DNA of 64,000 nucleotides. Source: Dastarcus helophoroides (lineage: Eukaryota; Arthropoda; Insecta; Coleoptera; Bothrideridae). Position numbers and translations under genes: made by a program. Below, in pieces: positions 1 through 11,039 of this stretch (the first letter of the stretch is position 1; each line of letters begins with the position of its first letter). The DNA lies in NCBI GenBank assembly GCA_028583605.1, contig CM053327.1:12697629-12761628 (forward strand), in the 5' to 3' direction. A model generated the notes under the pieces. It was not told the origin of the DNA, did no database searches, and was given only the letters and a program-made list of their open reading frames with translations.

Positions 1-44
1 TTTTTTTTGTAAAAGTTCTTTTTAAAAAAGGTAACGTATTCCAG

Positions 45-2733
45 GTGCTCTAGCGTATGCCGAACTGGGCACCATGAACACGTCATCGGGGGCGGAATAT
101 GCCTACTTTATGGACGCTTTCGGTGCACCGCCCGCGTTTTTGTTTTCCTGGGCCAGTACCTTGGTGCTAAAACCCTCGCAGATGGCAATTATCTGCCTCA
201 GTTTCGGGAAATACGCCGTCGAGGCTTTCGTCAGCGAATGCGAACCGCCCGATATCGTCGTCAAGATGGTAGCATTACTGGCCATGGGTAAACAAAACGA
301 GTTTCGTTTTTTCATTAACTGCATCGTTTTGTTTCAGTCGTCATCTTGTACGTTAATTGTTACAGCGTGAATTTAGCTACCAGCGTTCAGAACGTTTTTA
401 CGGCCGCCAAGTTGGTAGCTGTCGCCGTTGTTATTATTGGTGGCGCCTATAAAATATTCGATGGTAAGTACCGCCTTCCACACGAAAGCTTCCCACAGTC
501 AGAATTCAAAAAATTGGACATCGCGACCTAAAAGGACAGCTGAAAGGCTGCAATATTTCATCTGATTTCGCAGGGACCAAAAAAAGTGAAACGACAGAAG
601 AGTATGGAAACTCAGTATGTCAACCATACTAGAGGCGAAACTCTTCGAAAACGAAAATGACACAAAAAGTAAAACGATTCAGTCAATATAGAAGAGCACG
701 ATAATTTAGTAAGTCGGTCATAACGAGAGGCAAAGCTCTTTTAGACACTGTTAAATAAAAAGAAGATTCAAGACAAAAGAGCACGGTAACTCATTATGTT
801 ACCCCTATCATACTCTTCCAAAATTGCAACTGTAGATAGTCAAACCTTGATTGGTTGTCTTGTCTTTTGTGCAATGCTGACGTGTTAAATAGCTCCTCTT
901 CTGTGCTATCCTCATTTTGGACGTTTCGTCTCTAATATGGTTAACATATTGAGTTATCCTGCTCTTCTATCTTAAATCTTTATTGTCATTCTACAATCTC
1001 GGCATGGAATGCCTCTGTTATGAATGATATAGTAAGTGCTCTTCTTTACTGACTGCATTCCTTCCCCCCATTTTGTACCACTTTATTTTTGGAAGAGTCT
1101 CGCCTCTGTCAAACCGACTTACCGTATTCTTTTGTCTTAAATGTTTGTTCCCAAAGAAGCCCCTTACGATGGCAAGCGAAACCTTGAACAACTTCTACAG
1201 TTCCTCTATGCGGACCATTCCTTTCATCGAATAATCCCAATTAAGGTTCCCCTAATCAAGACAAATATTATTCCAGGCAATACTCAGCATTTACGAGAAC
1301 CTTTCAGGGGGACGCAATACTCAATAGGAAATATCGCTACGGCATTCTACACCGGCTTATGGGCGTATGATGGTTGGAACAACCTAAATTACGTCACCGA
1401 AGAAATCAAAAATCCATCCAGGTGAGTCTAACCTTCGAACTGACATAGAAAAACACCACTTTCAGTTTCTAGAGATCATTTTCCATTGTATCATGGATGA
1501 GAACCATTTTGAGGTCAGATCTTGCTTCATTCTCTACTGCCCCAAACTGTTAATTTTGGTATTTTTGCAGAAATTTGCCGCGCAGTATAGTCATAGGGAT
1601 TCCGCTAGTGACTATATGTTACGCGCTGATCAACGTTTCCTATCTGACCGTGATGTCGCCGTTGGAGATGACCACGAGTGAGGCCGTGGCGGTCACCTTC
1701 GGAAATAGAGTCTTGGGCGTGATGGCGTGGCTCATGCCACTGTCGGTCACGATTTCCACTTTCGGTTCCGCCAACGGGACACTATTCGCCGCCGGCAGGT
1801 TGTGTTTTGCTGCCAGCAGAGAGGGGCATCTCTTGGATATATTGTCTTACGTCCACATCAGGAGGTATACGCCGACACCAGGGCTCATTTTTCACGTAAG
1901 TTGACTTATAGAGAAATGTGGGGGATTGTTAATGTGGTTCTTGTGTAGTCGATAATCGCCGGAGCCATGGTGATGTATGGCACCATTGATTCCTTGATAG
2001 ATTTCTTCAGTTTTACTGCTTGGATGTTCTATGGTGGAGCTATGGTGGCGCTCATTGTAATGCGATATACAAAACCTAATTATCCCAGGCCCTATAAGGT
2101 AAGAAACATGGAATTAAGTTTTTATGTGAAAAACTCAATAAACTAATGTAATTTGCCCGAAATATAACAAAATGCGATTAAAGAGAAACAAAATCTCAAG
2201 TAAATTAACCTATGTTTACAGTTTACAGCTAAACATACCTTTACAACCTGAAAATGGGTATTAGTTAGTTAGTCTTTTTTTGTTTCCTAAATGGTGATAT
2301 TGTTTATGACTTAACAAAATTTACATAACTTTCGCTGGTCTATATTTTAAAAACTTTCATTATTTAATGAATACTTGGCGTCAAAAAAAGTTCCGAAGAA
2401 AATAATTTTTCATATTCCCAGGTGCCGATCATCATTCCGTATGTGGTGCTAGTGATCTCCATATACCTGGTAGTAGGCCCCATAATAGATAAACCAACCA
2501 TTGAGTACCTATATGCAGCGTTATTTGTAGTGAGTGGGATGGTATTCTACATACCATTCGTACATTATCAACTAAGAATACCGTTTATGGGTAAGTATTC
2601 CCAATTCCATCAACTACAAATTGGTAAGCAAATCTCGACTAGGAGGTAATTTGATTTTATGGTTACAGAGGGCGTCACGGTATTCTTGCAAATGTTATTT
2701 GAGGTAGCTCCAACATCGACCATGTTGGAATAA
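45..2733 (+). CDS. SLC7 light-chain amino-acid transporter, 3' seven exons (partial)
   Basis: Multi-pass plasma-membrane exchanger of the LAT/b(0,+) group (APC superfamily), which in animals usually works bound to a heavy-chain glycoprotein. The exons read from the sequence are 45-287, 338-463, 1277-1421, 1571-1895, 1949-2098, 2422-2590 and 2669-2733. All have GT-AG borders, and the phases keep one frame to TAA at 2731-2733. Family landmarks include [57 protein letters not shown] followed by [17 protein letters not shown], and [20 protein letters not shown]. The N-terminal part (TM1-TM2 and upstream exons) lies left of the window. Intron 2 (464-1276) is enlarged by a palindromic repeat with a hammerhead-like tail. 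Family assignment is strong. Whether it is the Drosophila genderblind, minidiscs or JhI-21 orthologue, or a b(0,+)AT paralogue, cannot be decided here. Confidence 0.93.
590..1310. repeat. Palindromic cluster of ~50-70-bp hairpin units in SLC7 intron 2, Penelope-like tail
   Basis: Six diverged copies of one unit are arranged as an inverted cluster: three on the minus strand (597-646, 691-741, about 777-828) and three on the plus strand (about 918-968, 1005-1049, 1091-1135). The best unit reads GAAGAG, then an internal loop, GTATG-loop-CATAC, a second loop containing GAGGCGAAA, then CTCTTC, so each unit can fold on itself. The same unit occurs at 37510-37558 and 41334-41384. After the last unit comes the conserved tail (1141-1310) that also ends the copies at 37.7 and 41.6 kb. 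The 3' end runs into the acceptor region and first bases of exon 3, so the right edge is uncertain. Confidence 0.7.
1146..1190 (+). ncRNA. Decayed hammerhead-ribozyme-like motif, copy 1
   Basis: The order is TGTTC (1146-1150), CCAAAGA in the place of CUGANGA, a weak hairpin GCCCCTTAC-GATG-GCAAGC, GAAAC (1178-1182), CTT where GUC is expected, and GAACA (1186-1190), which is complementary to the first TGTTC. The outer stem and GAAAC are kept. The catalytic core is altered at two positions and the cleavage triplet is lost, so this copy should be inactive. The reading rests on comparison with the other copies. Confidence 0.45.
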
Positions 2734-2898
2734 ATAAGTGATACAGTGACACTTCCTAGAATGTGATTAAATTAGTTAGAGCTCAAATAGAGGTGTAGAT
2801 GCTTCTAATTGGCGGCTATAAAATTAAATTAGGATTTCTTTGGAGTCCTAACATTAATCCTGGAGAATATCAAATATTTTACAGGCTTTCTGTTGCCG

Positions 2899-2904
2899 AA
2901 TAAA
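2899..2904 (+). promoter_or_regulatory. Candidate poly(A) signal of the SLC7 gene
   Basis: AATAAA 166 bases after the stop codon. A second AATAAA overlaps the stop at 2729-2734 but is too close to be the likely signal. Confidence 0.45.
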
Positions 2905-3756
2905 ATCGCTTGGTTTAATTCTATAGCCAAAAATTCCTGTAGGCCAAATATCTGACATTAAATAAATTAATTTTAATATCATTCCTTTTCTCTAAAATTC
3001 GTTTTATAAAAAATATTTTTTTAAAAAATAAGATTCGTTGATAATCCTACATATTATAGCATTTAATCTTAAAAAGAAAATGATATCATTGTTATAATTA
3101 GGCAATAATAAATTTTATAATATATGACACTTAAAGGCTATTTTTTGAATTAAAAAGTGTTGTTACTGCTTCAAATGTAAAAAAAAGGAAAGTTGCTGCA
3201 TTTTTTAAAATAATTTTTTAATGTACCAAGTACCTGGAAAAGGCCAATTTCCACTCGCGATAAGATATGTGTTGTAACACTAAGACATATCTTGAGGCAT
3301 TTTTATTTATAAATTTTCCAGTAAAATAAACTTAGAAGACGAATCTTATGAGGAACATTAAGATTAAACATCGAGTTGAATTGTAAGTGTTGCTATTTTA
3401 TATAATTTCCATAAATTTTTGTATAACATTTATTATATAACATTGTTGCCAAATTTATAGCATATAATGTTGTACAATACAAAAATATTAATAACTTTTC
3501 GTTTTATTTCTTCCTTTGAAGTGAAAATTTTCCAGCTTTCATTTAATGTTACATCTAAAAGCAGGTGACCGAAAAATAAATCCCCCACAAGCATTTCTTT
3601 TGAAAACCTAGCAATTTGAACATGATATCAAACTGATAAGATATAAGTAGATATAGTTAACCCTCTGATGCCCAAATTTTATTTTCCCAAAAATAATTTA
3701 TCTTATTATGCTATTATCTACATCAATGTTCTACAAGCAGGCATGGGCATAAGTCT
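2905..3756. other. A/T-rich intergenic stretch, no gene seen
   Basis: No open frame or repeat structure could be recognised between the presumed SLC7 3' end and the tail of the minus-strand retrotransposon. Confidence 0.6.
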
Positions 3757-3766
3757 TACATTTATT

Positions 3767-4333
3767 TTATTTATCGTTAAGTTGCTGTAGCCATTGGATG
3801 GCCTTCGGCGTGGCTTCAAGAAAGTCATTATTAGTACCCAAGTATCGTCTCTGAGGGCATTCACACGTAATATGATGAATTGTTAGGTCTGGGAAACCGC
3901 AGTTACAGTCGGGGCTCTGACGAATGCCCCACTTATGTAAGGGTGCTCCACATCTACCATGACCTGTGCGAACTCGGTTTAGCCGAACCCATGTTTTTCG
4001 TGGTAGATCAAACCCGCTAGTTGGATTGTGCGGGTTTAGTAGATAGTGCCATGTTGGACTGGATCGATTTTGCCATTCTGTTACCCACTCGTTAGTTTCG
4101 TTGAAGTCCTGATCGATGAGTAACCGGGATGTCTTCGCCGGTGGATTTCTGGATTTTAGTCTGCTAAATGCAAGTTGGTCTTGATGTATGGGGAGATTTA
4201 GTTTCTCAAAGATTTTCTTAAACTCTCGTGCGAGTGTTTTTTTTTTCCTGCGTGTTTTTGGTGGTTCTATGTGGCTTAGTACAGGTAGCCATTTAGTAGG
4301 AGTAAATGTAATAGAGCCTGAGGTTATCCTCAT
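3767..4333 (-). pseudogene. C-terminal tail of the jockey-like reverse transcriptase
   Basis: An open stretch of 188 codons begins within the motif TMRITSGSITFTPTKWLPVL. It carries the terminal block RTGHGRCGAPLHKWGIRQSP, then CNCG, TIHHITCECP and a tail ending QWLQQLNDK. This H/C-rich block is the usual C-terminus of jockey-type RT proteins. The ATG at 4333 is an internal methionine, not a gene start. The 5' coding part lies beyond the foldback insertion. Confidence 0.88.
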
Positions 4334-4426
4334 GGTTTGATTAAGAACAACATCAATTTTGTTGACATGAATGCTATTGAGCCATGTCGAACAGCAATAC
4401 TCCGCCGTAGAGAAAAACCAAGCTTA

Positions 4427-7059
4427 CAAGGAAAGGTCGCGAAGTGTCCGGCGCCGATTTTGCTAATTTTTGGATATGTTTTAAAGGACCAAAATCTAAG
4501 AGACACGTATTTTTTTTTATCGGCTGGTAAACGGTTTTAAGGGTAGTTTTACCCCCTCAAAGTTGGGGCAAAAATGCAGATTTTGCTGTTTCTCACATAC
4601 CAAAAATCATATTCGAGTCGTTTCTTTTTTCAAAAGTTTTGTTTTGACGAGAAATAAAAGAAAAAAAAATTTCAAAATTTTCCCACCCCCCTCATGGGGG
4701 CAAACTACCCCATTTAGAAGTTTTTTAATCATAAAAATGGTAATTACCTCAGTAAAATTTTGAAAAAAATATAGGTTATTTTAAACACCAAAACTAATTT
4801 TACCTGTTTTTGAATTTTGTCGAAAAAAATTTTTTTGGGGGTAAACACCACTTACACGAATACGTATATGATAGGATGTATTTTTATGATTTTTGTTTTA
4901 TTTTTTTTCTGAAGCGAAGTATTTCGACGAGAAACTAATAAAATAATTTTTTTGAGATTTGTTCGGTAACCCCTCATCCCCTCCCACCACCCTTCCCTTA
5001 TAGGAGGCTGAGCTACCTACTTAAAAACCGGAAAATTCGAGATTATTATGATCCATCTACTATCTATATACACCGAAAAAAAGTTTACCAAATTTTTTTA
5101 CCCCCATCCCTCCTGATAGGAGTAAATTACCCCCTTATGAAATCTTTAATTAACAAGAAAATAGTCATTATAACAGCTCAATTTTGAAAAATAAATGTTA
5201 TTTTATACATCAAAATTAATTTTACGTGTATTTGGGTTTGGGTGAAGGCAAATATTTTAGGGGTGAACACCCTTTAACGCAAATATTTATATATAATAGG
5301 AGATATATTTGTATAATTTTCGGTTCGTTATTTTTGAAACAAATTATTTTAAAGAAGGTAGAAAAATATTATTTTTAAATTTTGGTTCTACCGTTCCCAC
5401 CCTTCGTGTTGGCATACCAGTAGAATGAGCCAGTTAGCTATCTACTTGAAAAACTGGAAATTCGAGATCATTGCTGTCTCTCTATATACCACCACAAAAC
5501 AGAGTTTAGAAAGGTTTTAAATTTTTGCATTTCCCATAGCAGGTAACTTATCCTGATAGAAATAGAACGCGAGGTGTGGCTGGAAAAATTCGGAAAAATT
5601 ATTTTTATTGTTTCTTGTTAAAATATTTCGTTCCAGGAAAAAAAGAAACGAATATCTGTATCGCCATAATAATATACACTTAAATGTTTTGGTAAATTCC
5701 CATATTTCTCGTGTATATGTATACAAAACTTCTAAATTTTTATAAAGTTCAGACAACTGACCGCAGTTTTTATATAGATATTTTATACACATATTTGCTC
5801 TAAAGGGTGTTTACCCCCAAAAATTTTTCTTCAACAAACCCCAAAAAAATTCAATAAAATAAGTTTTGATTATAAAATATAGTGTTTTTTTTTCAAAATT
5901 TTGCTGTTATAATGACAATTTTTTGAATACTTAAAAACCTCAGAAAGGAGTAGTTTACCCCCTTATGAAGGTGCAAAAGTTTAGAATTTTTTTCTGTGCA
6001 TAAAAAGAGATCGTAATGATATCGAACTTTTCGATTTTTTAAGTAGATGACTCACCCTCTGGTAAGATAAGGTGGAGAGAGGGAAAGAGAGATGACTGGA
6101 AAAGTTTAAAAAAATTAATTTTCTAATTCCTCGTTGAAATACTTCGTTTCAGATAAAAAACAAATTAAAAATCATAGAAATACATCCTATTATATACGTG
6201 TTTGACCCAAAGTGTGTTTACCCCTAAAATATTTTCCTTCACCAAAACCCAAATAAAAGTAAAATTAATTTTGAGGTATAAAATAACATTTATTTTTCAT
6301 AATTTAGCTGTTATAATGATTATTTTCTTGTTAATTAAAAATTTCATAAGGGGTAATTTACCCCTATCAGGAGGAGTGGGGTTAAACATTTTTGGTAAAC
6401 TTTTCTTTTGGTGTATATAGATAGTAGAGGGATCATAATAATCTCGAATTTTCCAGTTTTTTAAGTAGGTAGCTCACCCTGCTAAAAGGGAAAGGTGGAG
6501 GGTGGGGATGAGGAGTCACCAAAAAAATCTTAAAAAATTATGTTTTTAGTTTTTCGTCGAAATACTTTGCTTCAGAAAAAAAATAAAACAAAAATCATAA
6601 AAATACATCCTATCATATACGTATTCGTGTAAGTGGTGTTTACCCCCCAAAAAAATTTTTTTTGACAAAATCCAAAAACAGGTAAAATTAGTTTTGGTGT
6701 ATAATATAACATATATTTTTTTCAAAATTTTGCTGACGTAATTACCATTTTTATGATTAAAAAACTTCTAAATGGGGTAGTTTGCCCCCATGAGGGAGGT
6801 GGGAAAATTTTGGAAAAATTTTTTTCTTTCATTTCTCGTCAAAGCAAAACTTTTGGAAAAAGAAACGACTCGAATATCATTTGTGGTATTCGAGAAACAG
6901 CAAAATCTGCATTTTTTGCATCATTTTTCAGGGGGTAAAACTACCCTTAAAACCTTTTATCAGCCGATAAAAAAAATACGTGTCTCTTAGATTTTGGTCC
7001 TTTAAAACATATCCAAAAATTAGCAAAATCGGCGCCGGACACTTCGCGACCTTTCCTTG
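4427..7059. mobile_element. 2.6-kb palindromic foldback DNA element, TSD TTA
   Basis: The ends are CAAGGAAAGGTCGCGAAG and its inverted copy CTTCGCGACCTTTCCTTG. TTA lies immediately outside on both sides (4424-4426, 7060-7062). The arms are inverted copies over almost their whole length of about 1.3 kb each: 4561-4760 mirrors 6740-6925, and 5000-5060 mirrors 6405-6500. Each arm holds about three diverged tandem units of roughly 425 bp, marked by phrases such as AAATTCGAGATTATTATGAT (near 5033) and AAATTCGAGATCATTG (near 5458). No transposase was found. A 3-bp TTA duplication fits PIF/Harbinger-type integration, but the TIR sequence alone does not prove the superfamily. Confidence 0.88.
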
Positions 7060-7329
7060 TTAGTGCTGCAGTACGGAGCGTGGAGGCTTCTGCTCCCCAT
7101 ATGGATCTTGCCAATTTGAACAAGATGTTATTTTTTCAGCTTTGCTGCTAGTCCAGTTAGGTGTTTGTTGTAGGATAGCGTGCGGTCCAAGGTAATTCCC
7201 AGGTACTTGGGGTGCGAGTTATATGGTAAGGTTGTGCCGTTGCAGGTTACGTTCAGAGCAGCCTGCTCCATTTTGTTGTTAAGCTGAGAGCAAGATACCT
7301 CAGTCTTGGCAGTGCTTGGGAGAAGGCAC

Positions 7330-7730
7330 CATTTTCGAAAGTATTTAGATAATATCTCAAGATCGTTGGAGAGTCTATTTTCTATAATTGTCGTATCTGA
7401 ACTCTGGGTTGCAAGACCTAGGTCATCAGCATATGCAAATTTGCGAGCTGCTGTTGTTGGTATATCGGCAATGTATAGATTGAAAAGAATCGGCGTAAGA
7501 ACTCACCCCTGAGGAAGACCGTTATTTAGTTTGTGCTTACTCAGCGTGTTGTCTATTGGTACTTGAAATATTCTATTAGAAAGCAAGCTGTTGACTAACA
7601 TAGTGAATTCCTTGCAACCAGTAATTTTCAGAAATTTATATTTATATTTATATAATATTATATAATAATAATTATATTTATATAATAAGCCTTTTCTCCA
7701 AACTGTGTCGTATGCGGCTGTAAAATCCAC
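7330..7730 (-). pseudogene. Reverse-transcriptase core of the jockey-like element
   Basis: The finger block DFTAAYDTVWRKGL lies near 7680-7730. An A/T microsatellite (about 7629-7687) interrupts it, and NNGLPQG follows at about 7503-7525. Just downstream in another frame comes the palm motif FAYADDLGLATQ at about 7407-7442. YADD is the family's catalytic signature and is intact at residue level although the frame is not. Confidence 0.85.
7629..7687. repeat. A/T microsatellite inside the retrotransposon RT
   Basis: Irregular TTTATA/TAATAT runs interrupt the RT finger domain of the minus-strand element. They look like a slippage expansion after the element died. Confidence 0.7.
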
Positions 7731-9112
7731 AAAAACGACTCCTGTTTTTCGTCGCCTTTTACAGCCACTTGATGTGCGTTGTTAGAGCAAGCCCTTGGTC
7801 GTCACAGCTGCGGTCGGAAGCCGGCCTGCTCTATAGGCAGAATATCAAACAATATTGAATCTGTTGTATATCAGGCGTTCCAGTAATTTGTAAGTGACGC
7901 TTAGCAGGGCTATTGGCTTATAGCTTTCTGGGTACTCGGCAGATTTTCCTGGCTTAAGAATAGCTGTAATATTCGTTATTTTAAATTTCCTTGGTAGCTG
8001 ACTTGATCTCAGCATATCACTGAAGGATAATGTCAGCCAGCGCTTACTTTTGCACCCCAGTGTGCTAAGAACTGTGGGTGTATGTTATCCAATCCAGGGG
8101 ATTTTTCATTTTTTAAGTTTTGAAGTGCCACGTCAAACTCATCGATTGTAAAGTCCTTGGATAGGTTGTGTTTTTCCGTACTATTGCGCTTTAAAGCTCT
8201 AAGCTGTCTTTTGATTACTAGAGAATGAGACTTATTTTTGCCACTCGAAACATTTTGGCAATGTGGTTAGTGATTAGGTCAGCTGAATTGTTTGGCGTTC
8301 TTCGTGCAGTGTGAGAGGCTGCACCTAGTTTTTAGGCAGGCTCCATGCTTTCCTGCTGAAATGCCTAAAGTTCATGTTACGGGTGGTATCATTCCATTTA
8401 TCCCTACGTGCTGTGTCAAGATTACGCAATCAGTCGTCCGCGATATCTGATATCCCGTTTTATAAGTAGTCTTCGAAGAGTGCCTGGTTAGTTTCACTCA
8501 AGCATGGCTTATATTTCTTCTTATACCCCTAGGTATATGCTTCTTGGCTGTTGATATGAACATCTTTGCAAATTTATGATAGTTTGAGACAAGTGGGGCA
8601 ATGAATCTGATATTAGTGTCTAAATCAGATGACAATCCTTCCCAGTTTGCTTTGCTGAAGTTCCATCTTAAATGTTGAGAGCTTTCAATAATCGGTAGCT
8701 GTATGCCCATCTCCAGGAGAACAAGTCGATGTTGGCTGTGCGGAAAGTTTTTGAGGACATGTTGGGTAATAGGTATTGCTTTACCATGCTAATCAGATGA
8801 CACAAAACTTAGGTCGCGGTTTGTCTCGGAGTCCCATTTGGCTGATAGAAAAGTACTTCTATCTTTGACACTAAACATTAGTACAAGTTTCCTGCCTCGG
8901 CCCATTGAGTCAGCCAAAACCCATTTTAATCATTATGACGGTATTTCCAGTGGCTTTTAAAATCTCCAGCATAAAGCGCAGGGTGATTTCCTGTTGGTAG
9001 GGGATCACTAGGCCAAATAACTACCGGGGGTTTGTATACTATACGTTCACTATCGTTGTTCCAGCGACCTCAATGACTGCAGTGAATGTATTATTGACTG
9101 CAGAGGTAGCAG

Positions 9113-9391
9113 TTAGTTTGACGTTTTATTGCCGTAGTTAGGGTGGTAGGTAGCATCAATTAATTTGAATCCATAAATTATCCCTCTTGACTGGAGCTGT
9201 GTTTCAGCCTTAGCATGTGTTTCTTGAATGAGAGCAATGTCAGTGTTATGTTCAGTGAGTATTTTGGATTGGTATTTGCATTTAGATCTGCTGATACCTT
9301 CAATGTTTAATTGGCAAACTCTTAGAAGAGGTCCAAGAGTCATTGTCGAGTGGCCTTGAGAAGGCCCTGTTTCTGTTGTTGACGTAGTCAT
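9113..9391 (-). pseudogene. Apurinic-type endonuclease N-terminus of the jockey-like element
   Basis: This open piece starts at the ATG at 9391. It contains RVCQLNIEGISRSKCKYQSK and DIALIQETHAKAE, the first two conserved blocks of non-LTR endonucleases; the acidic E of IQETH is a catalytic metal ligand in the family. It ends in an early stop at the low-coordinate side. The next endonuclease and linker blocks continue toward 8498 in broken frames. Confidence 0.85.
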
Positions 9392-9480
9392 GTGCGTGTA
9401 TGTTTGGTTATCCAGGAGATCACAGGGACGGTCTGGATTGCCTGATGTTTCTAGCTCTTTACCGTTACCGTTACCCAGGG

Positions 9481-9799
9481 TGCACCACGTGGAGGCGAGC
9501 TAGAATTGCACCCCAGCCTTACATAATTCATAACTAATAAACTCTGTTAACGAAAATATAACAAGAGATATAAAAATTCCTTACATAACTTATATTAGTC
9601 ATCTATTCGTTTTTTTTTGTGATTGATTTAATCAAGAGCATTTCCGAGAGATAATTTTGTACAACTTTTAAAGAGGTTTATAGCATCATGAAAGTCTTGC
9701 CGAGTTGGTTGGTGTTTTTGGTAATGAAGCACCACATCAGTCAACAATTTCTCGCTGATATTCTGAATTCAAACTTGGACGTGCAAATCTCAGCGATCA
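9481..9799. other. Spacer between two transposon remnants
   Basis: This is A/T-rich sequence. A 70-codon open stretch from 9688 resembles mariner only in its last part (from about 9800). Nothing else was recognised. Confidence 0.5.
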
Positions 9800-10600
9800 T
9801 CCTAGGCCGGCGATCATTCTTGGGAAGGTCTGCCAAAAACAACAGTCACCCAGGAAATATTAATGCAGTACATGATGATTGTCGCATAACTTATCGCTAG
9901 ACGGACAGTTTCTTGGACATTTCTAAGACATCAATACAAAAGATTTTACCCGAAGAATTAGACGTGAGAAAATTAGTTTCTCGTTGGATCCCGCATCTGT
10001 TGACCGAGGAGCAACTGGCGGCTCATGTCCATTGGTGCCGACAATTCTTCTAAATCGTTTCCACAGGGGCTGCTCCAAAAATGTGTACAGTATGTTCAGT
10101 GGCGACGAATCTTGGATTCAGTCTTATGAACCCGAGAATAAACGCCAGTCTAGTATTTGGGTGTATTAAGATGAGAAAAAACCAACCTCAAAGTCGTCCG
10201 TTCCCGCAGTGTCTTCAAAAAGATGGTCGCAACCTTTGTCTCAAAATCCAGACATGTGGCTACAATTCCTTTAGAAGATCAAAGAATGGTAAATGCGGTT
10301 TGGTACACAACCGTTTGTATGTCACAAATCATTTATAAGCTACAACCCACATCATCAAATCCTCATTCACCAAGACAATGCGGGTGCCATCTGACACTCG
10401 ACAAATAATTGAGTCTTTGGAGCAACAAAATATCGAATTGCTTGATCATCCTCCGTAGAGCTCTAACCAAAGTCCCAACGATTTTTTTTACATTTCCAAC
10501 CATCAAGAATGCATTGCGTGGAAAATGGCTACAATTATCTGAAGATGCTGCCGATTCAATTCCATGTTTTTGAACGGCTTATTAACTTTCAAAATTCACT
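9800..10600 (+). pseudogene. Mariner-family transposase, frame-broken
   Basis: Successive mariner blocks appear in shifting frames. In order they are: EGLPKTTVTQENINAVHDD (about 9821-9877), a helix-turn-helix remnant with ISKTSIQKILPEELDVRKL, SRWIPHLLTEEQLAAHVHWC, FSGDESWIQSYEPENKRQSS (first catalytic D in GDESW), VATIPLEDQRMVNAVWYTT, HQDNAG (second D), and IELLDHPP followed by PNDFF (third D of the DD34D triad). At least four frameshifts or stops are present. The gene is dead but still close to an animal mariner in content, which suggests fairly recent insertion. Confidence 0.88.
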
Positions 10601-10860
10601 GTGACGAAACCACTTGTTGTATTTTGACGAAATTTTCAACAGGTACTAATGTAATGTTGAGGCTAATTTCGAAACTATGCATTTTGTTACTTGCGCCCTC
10701 TATGTGACTATATACACAACATTTCCAAACTGTGCCCGCTGTGACTCTTACCGCACTCGGCCTGGACCCCTCAGAAAGTTGAGTGAGGGGCAAATAATGT
10801 GATTAGCAGAAGAAAAAATCTATCTTATTTCTTTTGGTGGAATGGACTGGTCCTTGGTTA

Positions 10861-11033
10861 TCCTCAAAAATTGAAATACAAATATTGTCCCCTGAAACCA
10901 AGAAAGATTAAAAAACACAACAAAGGTTGCTCTAACGCGTTTCGACAGTCAAGCTAACGCGTTAGAGAAACCTTTGTTGTGTTTTTTGATTTTTCTTTGT
11001 TTCAGGAGACAATATTTGTAATTCAATTTTTAT
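10861..11033. mobile_element. Palindromic MITE, copy 1
   Basis: This inverted repeat runs inward from CAAATATTGTCCCCTGAAAC on the left and its complement GTTTCAGGAGACAATATTTG on the right. The arms continue through AAAAAACACAAC to a central perfect hairpin CTCTAACGCGTT/AACGCGTTAGAG. It shares its outer part, including a flank reading TGGTGGAA.GA.CTGGTCCTTG, with the copy at 12031-12360. It has no coding capacity. Confidence 0.85.
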
Positions 11034-11039
11034 CTTATT

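Larger units (their letters stand above)
3757..9480 (-). mobile_element. Jockey-like non-LTR retrotransposon, decayed, split by a foldback insertion
   Basis: Read on the minus strand, the element runs from a 5' leader near 9480 through endonuclease, reverse transcriptase and a C-terminal cysteine/histidine region to an A-rich end near 3757. The coding region is broken by stops and frameshifts, including an A/T microsatellite inside the RT. A 2,633-bp palindrome sits in the RT C-terminal region. Across its 3-bp target duplication the protein similarity resumes (left side ends STLRTAAL, right side continues TWLNSIHVNKIDVVLNQTM). Clade-level placement (jockey superfamily) is by motif recognition only. 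The element cannot move by itself. Confidence 0.85.

Noticed and set aside
1141..1425. ATG at 1141 as a gene start leading into SLC7 exon 3
   Set aside because: The first 45 codons are repeat tail. The acceptor at 1275-1276 and the phase from exon 2 show that coding starts at 1277.
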